Shown piece by piece: positions 10,801 to 20,256 of a stretch of 64,000 nucleotides of DNA. Origin of the DNA: Dermacentor variabilis (lineage: Eukaryota; Arthropoda; Arachnida; Ixodida; Ixodidae); the NCBI RefSeq assembly GCF_050947875.1, contig NW_027460335.1, forward strand, positions 8,323,928 through 8,387,927. The letters are read 5' to 3'. The notes below the pieces were generated by a model, which was not told where the DNA came from, did not search any database, and worked only from the letters and a program-made list of their open reading frames with translations. The translations under genes and the position numbers were made by a program. Numbering within the stretch: the stretch's first letter is position 1; each line of letters starts with the position of its first letter.

Positions 10801-11254
10801 TAAATCGTTCTCCTTTAAATTACACACCGGTACTCTACCTGTTAAAATCTTTCTTGGACAACGTGGGTTCTACATGCCATGGGGAACCCACTGCCTTGTA
10901 TGTGAAAAAACAGAAAGCATAGATCATGTCTTAATCCACTGTTGGGAAGAGGTCTTTTTCTCGGACGTGTTACAAAGGACTCTAAAAAAGGAGCTACCTA
11001 TAGATCCCCACGGAATCAGGTTTCAGCCGGTATATGACGACGAAGGTTTCCCGTACGACCTGATCATGCTTACGGGCCTCCACTGTTTATGGCGTGCAAG
11101 AATGGCGGGTTGCCATTGTGACCCGAATGCCCGACCGGCTCGTCTATACACTTGTGAATGCATGCAACGGTATGTCGAAGTGCAGAAGTTGCAACAGCCT
11201 GTTCCTGAGTGGCTGTCGAGGGTTGAACCCCTGACAGCACTAAAGGAATTGTAA
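7861..11254 (+). pseudogene. A3 ORF2 (APE-RT polyprotein), two frameshifts
   Basis: Target-primed reverse-transcription enzyme. ATG at 7861 (MAINPSLSLGTLNVRG). APE motifs: LNVRG, VQETK, IYAPN, GDFNC, FSDYCLV (the usual SDH is SDY here). A 1-nt deletion near 8815 and another near 9795 split it into three frames with no other stop. RT motifs: GKSPGPDGL, SYRPKALTNCDYK, LQLDLEKAFDCV, RQSCPLSPLLF (Gly of the beta consensus changed to Ser) and YADDVAV near 9950. The C-terminal knuckle CLVCEKTESIDHVLIHC and the shared terminus ALKEL close it. Length without the shifts is about 1,131 codons, the norm in this window. Confidence 0.92.
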
Positions 11255-11356
11255 TCCGACAACGTCGAGCCACAGTTGCGGATTCATTCCTTTTTGCTTC
11301 TTTGGTCTTTGTTTATATCATTTAGGAATTTGAGTGGTGATATGTCGAGGACTGGC

Positions 11357-11362
11357 AATAAA
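11357..11362 (+). terminator. Poly(A) signal of A3
   Basis: AATAAA in CGAGGACTGGCAATAAAGG, eleven bases before the element end. Confidence 0.75.
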
Positions 11363-11373
11363 GGAAAAATAAA

Positions 11374-11465
11374 TCCCCAGTGGCACAATTGGTTAGCCCA
11401 CGGTACCTATACGACAGTTCTCGTGAGCCATGCCGGGGTTGTGAGTTTGAGCCTCACCTGGAGAA
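11374..11465 (+). pseudogene. Decayed tRNA-Ile(UAU)
   Basis: Regenerated by the A3 insertion. It carries GGCAC in the A box, GCCC in the D stem, CCTAT around the anticodon (U33 to C), TTTGAGCC in the B box and a C/A mismatch in the acceptor stem (CTGGAGA). Unlikely to be functional. Confidence 0.78.
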
Positions 11466-11576
11466 TGTTCTTTTATATTCGAGAAAAAAGTCCTCATACG
11501 CACGCCAATTTATCGTTCCATTGTTACCCGATATATGCTCACTTAGGTTTCTGCTGCACTCAATCCCCAGTGGCAC
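11374..11576 (+). repeat. tRNA-Ile array T3 (one unit plus partial)
   Basis: Single tRNA, a shortened spacer (ATATTCGAGAAAAAAG without the usual GACATTC) and a 13-bp piece TCCCCAGTGGCAC (11564-11576) joined to A4. The short spacer and CTGGAGA acceptor variant recur at T9 before A11. Confidence 0.88.
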
Positions 11577-13884
11577 CGCAGTTCACGAGAGGACTGTCTT
11601 TTTTGAATTTATTAAGCAACACCTGAACACGGAAAGGCAGCTCATTCTGTTGGGTGACTTCAATTGTGTTCTGAGCGCCGATGACAAAACTAGTGCGCGT
11701 ACTTTCAGGGATAGTAGTAAGGTCGTTCTTATTCGATTAATTGATGAATTTGCTTTAGAGGACGTGGGAGAATGCCTGGTGCGCAGGTGCCCAGTAAAGT
11801 ACACTCATTTCCAAGGTACCAGCCACGCCCGAGTCGACAGGATTTACGTGTCTGCATGTTTGGTCCCAAAGTGTCATGGCTTTGACGTAGTGCCCGCGCC
11901 CTTCTCGGATCACTGCATGGTTGAATGTTTCATAGGCGCAAAAAAGTGAAGCAGCTGTTTTCAGTGGGGTCTTTTGAAGTTAAACAACAAACTGCTCTAT
12001 GATCAAGAATTCGCTAAGGGAGCGGAGGAAGAAATTAGTAAAGTCACTGGAGGGGGAATACATGAATTGGGCCAGGAATGGGAACTGTGCAAGCAACAGA
12101 TAAAAATAAAAGGAATTGAAAGGGCGAGCTGCATACAGTACCAAGAAAAATTAAATGAAACGCAGTTAAAGTCTATGCTAGAAAAATTATTAGTTCTGGG
12201 GTGCAAGGCACCGGGGTTATACATGAAAGACGTTAGGAAAATAAAACAAAAATTATAAATTCATGATGAAGAACGCTATCGTGGAGCGCTTGTGCGCGCG
12301 AGAGCTGAACATCTTGCCGTGGCGGAGACGCCCACAAAACGGGCGCTAGGGATGGAAAAAGCGCACACAAGAAGGAACCATGTCCCTGAGGTACAATGGG
12401 CGAGCCGCACCGCAACAGATAATAGAGAAATCGGGCAAGCTTTCTTTGAGTATTACCAGGCATTGTTCGATTTGCGTTATGTCGACCTGGACCGGTTTAA
12501 AGAATCGTATCTGCGGGCTATGCCACGACTAGACGAGGAACAAAAAGCAAGACTGGACACGGCCATTAGCGAGCAGGAAGTAGAGCGTGCAATAGATAAT
12601 TTAAACCCTGGAAAATCGCCTGGGCCTGATGGCTTGAGTGCAGCCTTCTACAAAGCTTTCAAGCAACAACTAGCTCCATTGCTGACTGCGGTATTCAATG
12701 AGGCATATGAAATAAATGTTTTAGCTGTGTCGTTTGGAACGTCACATACTGTACTTATTCCGAAAACCGACAAAGTAGATAAACTTAAGCAGGTATCGTC
12801 ATACAGACCTATCGCTCTGACAAACGTAGACTACAAAATCTACATGAAGGTTCTTGCCAGGAGATTACAGACTGTTATAGGCGAAATAGTTGGCCCTCAT
12901 CAAACGTGTGGGATCAAAGGCCGTTCCATCGTTCACAACATTCACAAGGCGAGGTGTGTACTTGAATGCTGTGACGCCACATATGCACGTGTCGCACTAC
13001 TACAATTAGATTTGGAAAAGGCATTTGATTGTGTGCCACATTATATTCTGTTTTGCATCCTGGACTACATCAATATAGGTTCGGTCATCCGAGAGGGAGT
13101 GAGCTTGGCGTACCGTAACTGCACTACGAGGCTACTTGTTAATAAGTTGCTGGGGGCCCCCATAAACGTACGACGTTCGGTGCGCCAGGGTCGCTCCCTC
13201 AGCCCTCTGTTGTTTGATATATATATTGAGGCACTGTGTCTGAACATAATGCAAAGCGATGAAATTCATGGATTTAGACTACAAGCAATCGAAGTGAAAT
13301 TGCTTCCGTATGCAGACGATGTTGCAGTTCTTTGCAGGGACAAGGAAAATGTTAGTAAAACAGTTGAAAGGGTGCAGTGCTTCAGTGAGCTAACCGGAAG
13401 CCGGGTCAATTGGGATAACTGCCTGGGATTTTGGCACGGAGAATGGCCTTCAACCCCAGAAACTTTTGCCAACGTGGCTTGGGTGACAACGCCTCCGAAG
13501 TACTTGGTGGTGCCGCTGCAATTTTATAGAGACACTGATCCGTACTGGTGAGCGCAGCTGCATGAGACGCGAGAAAAAGCGGACACATGGACAAGCGCTC
13601 ATCTATCAGTGTTCGCAAGAGCTACGGTGTGCAATATTTTTTTATTAGTAAGTTGTGGTATGCAATGCAAGTGCTACACTGTTCCCGAGTAAACGTGCAG
13701 AAGCTGCACCGTGTATTTGCTGTCCTTGTTTGGGCGTCCACATGGGAGAGGTGCAGCCGCACGAACTTGTTTCGACAGGTGAAGACCGGTGGTTTAGGAC
13801 TGGGATATTTGTTTGTGCGACAGATTGTAAACAGGTTTTTATTTTTCCTTGATGTTAGAGACCCATTCCTGCGCACCGTGTGTC
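11577..13884 (+). mobile_element. Family A copy A4 (gamma), truncated at both ends
   Basis: Starts inside the APE domain directly behind TCCCCAGTGGCAC, a normal 5'-truncated insertion junction identical to that of A11. It ends abruptly at GCACCGTGTGTC|CTCAAAGTCC, where tRNA spacer takes over. It therefore lacks its 3' end and tail, and the right junction must come from recombination or deletion, not from retrotransposition. Confidence 0.85.
11577..13884 (+). pseudogene. A4 ORF2 fragment (APE end, RT)
   Basis: Begins at VFFEFIKQHLNTERQLILLGDFNC. Interrupted by TGA at 11947, TAA at 12256 and TGA at 13549, each of which is a sense codon in A11. Between them lies a long open RT segment (12292-13551): GKSPGPDGLSAAFYK, SYRPIALTNVDYK, LQLDLEKAFDCV, RQGRSLSPLLF (Cys of RQGCPLS changed to Arg), LPYADDVAVLC. 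The post-RT part ends within FLRTVC. Confidence 0.87.
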
Positions 13885-13964
13885 CTCAAAGTCCTCATAC
13901 GCACGCCAATTTATAATTCCATTGTTACCCGATATATACTCACTTAGGTTTCAGCTACACTCAA

Positions 13965-14056
13965 TCCCCAGTGGCGCAATTGGTTAGCGCACGGTACTTA
14001 TATGACGGTTCTCGTGAGCCATGCCGGGGTTGTGAGTTCGAGCCTCACCTGGGGAA
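13965..14056 (+). tRNA. tRNA-Ile(UAU), intact
   Basis: All stems pair as in the gene at 4857. The 18-nt intron is TGACGGTTCTCGTGAGCC, with TG instead of CG at its start and one A to G change. Good A and B boxes, discriminator A. Confidence 0.9.
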
Positions 14057-14161
14057 TGTTGTTTTATAATTGACATGCGAGAAAAAGGTCCTCATACGCA
14101 CGCCAATTCATCATTCCATTGTTACCCGATATATACTCACTTAGGTGTCTGCTACACTCAA

Positions 14162-14175
14162 TCCCCAGTGGCGCA
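14162..14175 (+). repeat. Left target duplication of A5
   Basis: TCCCCAGTGGCGCA, repeated exactly at 19465-19478 after the A5 tail: a perfect 14-bp duplication covering the 5' acceptor strand and the A-box start of the tRNA. Confidence 0.88.
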
Positions 14176-14217
14176 GGATTCTGCTTCCGGCAGCCGAGCT
14201 GAGCGTTCAGCGGAATC

Positions 14218-15447
14218 ATGGGCTCCAGTGGAGCAGCGACAGCGGCCACTTTTGGCCGTGGAAACAGGTTTAGCAGCGACGAAGAAACCGACTACCGGTT
14301 TATTTTGCCTCAGCTGCCAAAAGGACGAATTGTTAATAACACCGTGTTTCTACATGGTGATGTACGAGCGAGGCCGTATAAGGTCGAGGACTTTAGGGAT
14401 GCTCTTACGCCCACGGGCCTGCTACCGGAAGTTGTGTGCCTTGGCGCGTACCAAGTGAATCATGTCTGGGCAGTGACCCTCGGTGATGCTGCTGCAACAA
14501 AGCGACTGTTGGCCTTGAAAGAGATTCAGGTTAAGGGGCGGCGATGTGTTATCGTCGACACTCAGGACCAGCAGGTGAAGCTCCGGCTTCACTGGCTGCT
14601 ACACGGCGTGGAAGATGAAGATGTGCGGACTGCGTTGGCGGCCTTCGGCAAGGTGGTTGAGGTGAGCCGGGAGAAGTGGCGTGTTCAAGCTGTTGCAGAG
14701 AAATGTTCGACCACGAGGACCGTTCTTCTCAAGCTGAAGGGCGGACTGAAAGTCGAAGATATTCCTCACCAGATACGCGTTGCCGGGGAGTTGGCCTTGG
14801 TGGTGGTACCCGGTCTTCCGATGCAATGCCTACGCTGCCAAGGCACGGGACACGTCAGGCGGGACTGTAAGGTGGCGCGCGTCTCGCGTTGCAGACGCTT
14901 CAGGCACGTCGACGCCGACTGCGTCAAGACTTACGCTACTGCGACTAGCCCAGTCACGGGTGAAGAGGCGGCAGTACACGTCATGGATGCAGTTGAGACC
15001 GAAGATGCTGCTAAGGGAGCCGGAGAACAAGTGCCCCCAGGGAAGACAAGTACCACGACGGGGCCGGAGGTCGCTGACGCCAAGGTCGTCCAAGTCGCTG
15101 AGCAGGTTACTGGGCCTGCAAGGGTCGACAAGGCCAAAGATCCTGCGAAGGCAAGCGCTAGTGAAGCTGAACGGGACGACGACGAGTCAGCGATGCAACA
15201 GGGCGAGTACGCTCACGATGGGGACCGTGCCGCTGGTCTCGGTGCCGCATCCAAGCGCCCCCGTGACGAGGCCGGGGACAAGAACAACGCGGCATCCAGC
15301 ACTAGTGACGGCCCGCCGGCGAAGACGCCTCAAGGGAGGCGGTCGGTCTTCAAGCCTAAGCCAAATGTACCGCTCGAGAGAAGGCCTGGTGACAAAGTGC
15401 AGCAGACGAACACCACCGGGAAGACCGCCGGTCCCGGAGGCGGCTAG
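14218..15447 (+). CDS. A5 ORF1: CCHC gag-like nucleic-acid-binding protein, 409 aa
   Basis: Start ATG at 14218 in ATCATGG context, the first ATG of the element. Residues about 40-200 contain two RRM-like stretches (VRARPYKVEDFRDAL..; KLRLHWLLHGVEDEDVRTAL..), an inference from pattern. First zinc knuckle at residue 204: CLRCQGTGHVRRDC. The second is damaged: VSRCRRFRHVDADC, with the first Cys changed to Val and the usual Gly to Arg. An acidic low-complexity linker (about 245-370) follows, then PPAKTPQGRRSVFKPKPNVP and a Gly-rich end. In related LINEs ORF1 binds the element RNA and forms the RNP. Frame intact, but RNA binding by the second knuckle is doubtful. Confidence 0.9.
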   Translation: MGSSGAATAATFGRGNRFSSDEETDYRFILPQLPKGRIVNNTVFLHGDVRARPYKVEDFRDALTPTGLLPEVVCLGAYQVNHVWAVTLGDAAATKRLLALKEIQVKGRRCVIVDTQDQQVKLRLHWLLHGVEDEDVRTALAAFGKVVEVSREKWRVQAVAEKCSTTRTVLLKLKGGLKVEDIPHQIRVAGELALVVVPGLPMQCLRCQGTGHVRRDCKVARVSRCRRFRHVDADCVKTYATATSPVTGEEAAVHVMDAVETEDAAKGAGEQVPPGKTSTTTGPEVADAKVVQVAEQVTGPARVDKAKDPAKASASEAERDDDESAMQQGEYAHDGDRAAGLGAASKRPRDEAGDKNNAASSTSDGPPAKTPQGRRSVFKPKPNVPLERRPGDKVQQTNTTGKTAGPGGG

Positions 15448-15476
15448 CCGAGGGCTGGTCGTGAAGGGTAAGCACC

Positions 15477-15503
15477 ATGCTCCGGGCCTACCTTATACTT
15501 TAG
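15477..15503 (+). other. Mini-ORF between ORF1 and ORF2 of A5
   Basis: CACCATGCTCCGGGCCTAC.. codes MLRAYLIL then TAG, six bases before the ORF2 ATG. It is preceded by GGGTAAGCACC. The first five codons match the beta copies although the rest has diverged. Confidence 0.5.
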
Positions 15504-15509
15504 TTCAGC

Positions 15510-18500
15510 ATGGCTTCTAATCCGTCACCCGCTATTGCCACACTAAACGTAAGAGGGTTGGCGGCTAGGCGTAGGCAAAGTCAAGTCCTACGGCTGGCCA
15601 CTGACCACGACCTAGACGTTCTAGCTGTCCAGGAGACAAAAGTTGACGGAGAGGACAAGACCGGGGGCATGGTGCGGCGTTTCACGACTAGATATTATGC
15701 GGTCGTGAGCCACGCTGTAGGGACGTCCACCGGTTGTGTTCTGTTTGTTAAAAAGTTGCTTGGCCTTCTTGTTAAAAATGTATTTTCATGTCAATCCGGA
15801 AGGATTGTTTTTTGTGATTTTGGTTTTCGTGACCTTGAATTCAGAGTCATGTGCATATATGCGCCGAATGTTGTGGAAGAGCGCGCCTTATTTTTTGCGA
15901 ACCTTTTCCAGTATGTTACCACTGATAAATGCATGGTTTTGTTGGGGGATTTCAATTGTGTTTTGAGGGCTCGAGATAGAGTCAATAATGCTGGTATTCG
16001 CAAGAAAAGCAGTAGTGTGTTGACAAAGCTAATTAGGGATAATGAACTGGACGATGTCTGTGAGTGCCTGGAAGGGGAGCGGGAAGTCATGTACACGCGA
16101 TTTCAAGGTCGTAGCCATGCTCGGTTAGAATGCATATACGTATCGCAAGGCATGATTCCAAAGTTCCATAGTTATTCTGTGACACCAGTATCGTTTACAG
16201 ATCACTGCTTGGTGAAATGTCATATAGGCACGGAGAGGAAGAAAGAAGATTTTAATTGGGACCTATGGAAAATGAATGCCTTATTACTAAAAGACAAGCC
16301 ATTTGTAGAGGCAGTGCATGAGGCCGTCAGGAAAGTAAATGAGGAATATAGTGAAACAATAGCAGAAAAATGGGAATGCTTCAAACAAAACGTAAAAATG
16401 AAAGCTTTAGAAAGATCGAGCTGCTTAAAGTATGAGAAGGAAATGAAAGAAAGGCGCTTACGAAAGACACTTAAGCAGCTGATAGCGCTTGAGTGCGAAG
16501 AGCCTGGGGCGTATAAAGAAGACGTGCGAACCATTAGACAGTTTTAGTTACACGTACGTAGAGGCTTCACGTACGCAAACGTGAAAAGCCTACGTTCCTT
16601 ACGTGCATGCCATCTGAAACGCTTTTAGCTACACGCACGCGACGCACGCCAAGAGGGACCCCGTAGCTCCATCTATCGGGAAATGTGAACACGGCGGTAG
16701 CCAATCCAACTCTGTCGCCGTGTTTCGATGCGAGCCGTCTGCGCGCGAGCGGCTCGCAATGGCTTGTTCGTGATCTCGCGGAACTCCCGCGCGAAGCTGA
16801 CTACGTGCGCAAGAAACGAACGCAAAGAATTGAATCTCACGTACGTCCGTGAGAAGCGCGCGCGTCCGCTACGTTCTACGCATGCGCACTGCTCACACGT
16901 AGAAGCTCTACGTACGCAAAGCCGCTACGTACGTGTAACTAAAACTGTCTATTAAAGAAAAAATCGAGCAGCTTGACAAGGAACGGTATGAAGGAGCGAT
17001 TGTGCGCGCAAGAGCAAATGCCATAGTAGCGGGGGAGACGCCCACGAAAAGGGCGCTTGGACTTGAAAAAGCGCATGTTCGAAGGAATCACGTCGATAAA
17101 ATTCTATGGAACGGCACAATTCCTGAAGACACTAAGAGCATAGGCCAAGCGTTTCTAGAGTATTATCAGTCGCTCTATGCGTTTCAAGAAGCGAATGTAG
17201 ACGAGTTTAAAAAGGTTTTTCTCGGTCGCATGCCGCGATTGAGTGACGACACGAAAGAACGAATAGAAGGGAAAATAACAGAAAGCGAAGATCAAAAGGC
17301 GATTGATGGCTTGAACCAAGGCAAATCGCCTGGACCTGATGGCCTGGGCGCTTGTTTATATAAAGCTTTCAAGAAAGAACTGTCGCCGCTGCCAACAAAC
17401 CTGTTTAATGATGCGTATGTTAACAAAGCTTTGCCGCCTTCCTTTGGCAAAGCGCATACCATACTCATCCCTAAGAGTGATCAAGTGGATAAACTTAGGC
17501 TGGTGACATCTTACAGGCCGATATCGTTAACCAATATTGATTATACGATTTCTATGAAGGTTTTGGCAGCCAGACTTCAAAGCGTCATAAAGGAAATAGT
17601 TGCTGGTCATCAAACGTGCGGTCTCAAGGGAAGGTCGATTTTTTCAAATATTCACACGATGCGGTGCGTGCTCGAGTACTGTGACGTCACCGCGGGCGGA
17701 GTCGCAGTGCTCCAGCTCGACCTTGAGAAAGCCTTTGATTGTGTCTCTCGTAATATTTTGTTTGCCATTTTCGACCAAGTTAATGTTGGTTCCATAATCA
17801 CTGAGGGAGTGGCGTTGGCGTACCAGAACTGCACTACACGCTTAATTGTGAATAAATCATTGGGGGCCCCCATTAACGTCATGCGTTCTGTGCGTCAGGG
17901 CTGCCCCCTCAGTCCTCTTTTGTTTGGGATGTACATAGAAACTATGTGTTTGGCCATAATTGAAAATGATCAAATACGCGGTTACAGCTTGGCAAACACA
18001 GAAGTCAAACTCTTGGCATATGCAGATGACATCGCAGTGTGTTGTACAAGCAAACAAAGTGTGACGGAAACGATAAGCGTAGTGAAAAATTTTTGCGATG
18101 TGACGGGCAGTAGAGTAAACTGGCGCAAGTCGCTTGGTTTGTGGCACGGAGAGTGGTCTTCGGCCCTGGACAATTTTGCAAATGTGAGATGGATAAGAAC
18201 CCCGACCAGATATCTAGGTGTTCCCATGGACAGTTACAAAAATAGCGATGAATACTGGACGAATCAAGCAAAAGAAACTATAGAAAAAGCAGAAAGGTGG
18301 AACGGCATCAACCTGTCAATTTTTGCAAAGTCAACAGTGTCTAACATGTTTTTTATTACGAAGTTGTGGTACGTCATGCAAACGATCTACTGTTTAAGAG
18401 TAAACGTGCAAAATTTGCACAGAGTGTTCGCGGTTTTTATCTGGGGCTCTACCTGGGAAAGGTGTAGCCGAACCAATCTGTTCAGGCACCAGAAGGAAGG

Positions 18501-19323
18501 GGGGCTGGGCTTGGCGCATCTTTTTGTACAACAGCTCGTCAACAGATTTTTGTTTTTTCGGGATGTGAGTGATCCATTCCTGCGTACGGTATGCCAGCTA
18601 AGGTTGAGAGACGCTTTGCCGGCACTTATCGTTAGTACTGATAGTCTGCCGGGAACGCTTCGGGGCTACCTTAAAGAAGTTGTGGATAGTGTGCGCTTTC
18701 TTTCTGTTCGTTTTTCGTTTGATTATTTATGTGAAGTTAAAAGGAAAGCATTATATAAAGATGTTTGCGGCATTGTATTTCCAGTGCCATTGTACAGAGC
18801 GCTATACAGTGGAAGATCAGGACTGGATGTCCTTAAGCGAGTGAAAAATATGGAGGTGCCTACTGGGGTAAAGACATTCTTTTTTAAATTACACACAGGA
18901 ACGCTCTCAGTGAAGACATTCATGGAAGAACGTGGCTTGCTTGTACCCTGGGGCTCGCACTGCTTGATTTGCAAGCAACCCGAAACAATAGACCATGTCT
19001 TTTTGCATTGCTGGGCCGGAGTGTTCTTCTGGGATGTCCTACAAAGAACAATGAAGAAGGAGTTACCGTTAAATCCGCATGGCATCAGGTACTCAGCGGT
19101 AAGAAATGACGACGAGGTTCCCTTCGACCTAATAATGCTCAAAGGCCTTCATAGTTTATGGCGTGCAATGATGTCTGGGTACTACTGCGACCCGGACGCT
19201 AGGCCTGCGCGTATTTATTTCAGAGAAAGCATGTCTAGTTTCATTGAAATGAAGAAAATACAAGAATGTGTACCCGAATGGCTGTCGAGGATAGAACCTC
19301 TGACAGCTTTGAAAGAATTTTAA
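15510..19323 (+). pseudogene. A5 ORF2 (APE-RT), disrupted only by a MITE
   Basis: ATG 15510. APE residues: Asn in LNVRG (13), Glu in VQETK (42), Asp/Asn in LLGDFN (147), Asp-His in FTDHCLV (231-232). The frame is open to the MITE at 16537 and resumes in frame after it (KEKIEQLDKERYEGAIVRARA) to 19323. RT: GKSPGPDGL, SYRPISLTNIDY, LQLDLEKAFDCV, VRQGCPLSPLLF, YADD at 18019-18030. The C-terminal knuckle CLICKQPETIDHVFLHC starts at 18961, followed by WDVLQRTMKKELPLNPHGIRY, a segment conserved in all copies. No RNase H domain is seen. Without the MITE the frame is about 1,132 codons and uninterrupted. Confidence 0.93.
16537..16950. mobile_element. MITE-1, 414 bp, long terminal inverted repeats
   Basis: The left end GACAGTTTTAGTTACACGTA is the reverse complement of the right end TACGTGTAACTAAAACTGTC. 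The flanking sequence is ATTA on both sides (16533-16536, 16951-16954). Removing one copy restores ..RTIKEKIEQ.. in frame. TTA (3 bp) is an alternative duplication. The interior is rich in ACGTACG-type steps and has no ORF of note. A non-autonomous DNA transposon; superfamily not assignable by eye, though TTA would suit PIF/Harbinger. Confidence 0.85.
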
Positions 19324-19447
19324 TCCGACAACGCCAGTCCTTATAGGACTGATGGCATGTATATCCTTTCAAAATGTATTGTATTTGTTAAATGCGTATT
19401 GTAATTTTGTTCTCGATTATGTGCTTTGTACAATGTCGAAGATCGGC

Positions 19448-19453
19448 AATAAA
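19448..19453 (+). terminator. Poly(A) signal of A5
   Basis: AATAAA in CGAAGATCGGCAATAAAT, followed by a TTTTTAAAAAA tail. Confidence 0.75.
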
Positions 19454-19464
19454 TTTTTAAAAAA

Positions 19465-19556
19465 TCCCCAGTGGCGCAATTGGTTAGCGCACGGTACTTA
19501 TATGACAGTTCTCGTGAGCCATGACGGAGTGGTGAGTTCGAGCATCACCTGGGGAA
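19465..19556 (+). pseudogene. tRNA-Ile(UAU) with stem mismatches
   Basis: Regenerated by A5. ATGACGG disrupts the anticodon stem and CATCAC one T-stem pair; the B box reads GTTCGAGCA. Acceptor stem, A box and anticodon UAU are intact. Confidence 0.7.
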
Positions 19557-19661
19557 TGTTCTTTTATATTCCACATTCAAGAAAAAAGTCCTCATACGCA
19601 CGCCAATTTATCATTCCATTGTTACCCGATATATGCTCACTTAGGTTTCTGCAGCACTCAA

Positions 19662-19753
19662 TCCCCAGTGTCGCAATCGGTTAGCGCACGGTACTTATAC
19701 GACAGTTCTCGTGAGCCATGCCGGGGTTGTGAGTTCGAGCCTTACCTGGGGAA
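19662..19753 (+). tRNA. tRNA-Ile(UAU), A-box variant
   Basis: Reads TGTCGCAATCGG: G to T at the first D-stem base, which breaks one pair and departs from the A-box consensus. The T stem has TTAC for TCAC (G-U pair). Otherwise complete with intron CGACAGTTCTCGTGAGCC. The TGTCGC variant recurs at 24983, 25573 and 57128, so it is a transmitted sub-lineage. Confidence 0.7.
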
Positions 19754-19858
19754 TGTTCTTTTATATTCGACATTCGAGAAAAAAGTCCTCATACGCACGC
19801 CAGTTTATCATTCCATTGTTACCCGGTATATACTCACTTAGGTTTCTGCTACACTCAA

Positions 19859-19950
19859 TCCCCAGTGGCGCAATTGGTTAGCGCACGGTACTTATATGAC
19901 AGTTCTCGTGAGCCATGCCGGGGTTGTGAGTTCGAGCCTCAGCTGGGGAA
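19859..19950 (+). tRNA. tRNA-Ile(UAU), one T-stem change
   Basis: Complete gene with intron TGACAGTTCTCGTGAGCC. CTCAG instead of CTCAC breaks the last T-stem pair. Shared with the next unit. Confidence 0.75.
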
Positions 19951-20055
19951 TGTTCTTTTATATTCGACATTCGAGAAAAAAGTCCTCATACGCACGCCAG
20001 TTTATCATTCCATTGTTACCCGGTATATACTCACTTAGGTTTCTGCTACACTCAA

Positions 20056-20147
20056 TCCCCAGTGGCGCAATTGGTTAGCGCACGGTACTTATATGACAGT
20101 TCTCGTGAGCCATGCCGGGGTTGTGAGTTCGAGCCTCAGCTGGGGAA
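20056..20147 (+). tRNA. tRNA-Ile(UAU), one T-stem change
   Basis: Same sequence as the preceding gene, including CTCAG, showing recent tandem duplication of the 197-bp unit. Confidence 0.75.
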
Positions 20148-20256
20148 TGTTCTTTTATATTCGACATTCGAGAAAAAAGTCCTCATACGCACGCCAATTT
20201 ATCATTCCATTGTTACCCGATATATGCTCACTTAGGTTTCTGCAGCACTGCAGAAT

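Larger units (their letters stand above)
6521..11373 (+). mobile_element. Family A copy A3 (beta), full length
   Basis: 4,853-bp complete copy from CATTCTGCTTCCGG to GGCAATAAAGGAAAAATAAA, flanked by the 13-bp tRNA duplication. Only about 41 nt separate the 5' end from the ORF1 start position. It has few lesions (lost start and one stop in ORF1, two 1-nt deletions in ORF2), so it is a fairly young copy. With A4 it forms a block also found as A10-A11. Confidence 0.92.
13885..14175 (+). repeat. tRNA-Ile array T4
   Basis: Starts in mid-spacer (AAAGTCCTCATACGC) because of the A4 junction. Holds one complete tRNA and a 14-bp 5' piece (14162-14175) where A5 is inserted. Confidence 0.87.
14176..19464 (+). 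mobile_element. Family A copy A5 (alpha), full length with nested MITE
   Basis: Complete element from GGATTCTGCTTCCGG to CGGCAATAAATTTTTAAAAAA, 5,289 bp, or about 4.87 kb without the MITE. ORF1 is intact and ORF2 is open on both sides of the MITE. It is the best-preserved two-ORF copy of the family here. The 5' UTR is only 42 nt. Confidence 0.93.
19465..20249 (+). repeat. tRNA-Ile tandem array T5, four units
   Basis: Four consecutive tRNA units at 197-bp steps (19465, 19662, 19859, 20056), the most regular stretch of the array. Units 3 and 4 are almost identical through tRNA and spacer. The last spacer stops at GCAGCACT where A6 begins, so no tRNA 5' piece precedes A6. Confidence 0.92.

Noticed and set aside
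16728..16955. Small plus-strand ORF over MITE-1
   Set aside because: Chance frame in a palindromic non-coding element.
19465..20249. CRISPR-like pattern of regular repeats
   Set aside because: The unit is 197 bp and the conserved part is a 92-nt tRNA with A and B boxes. The genome is eukaryotic, spacers are conserved, and no cas gene is present.
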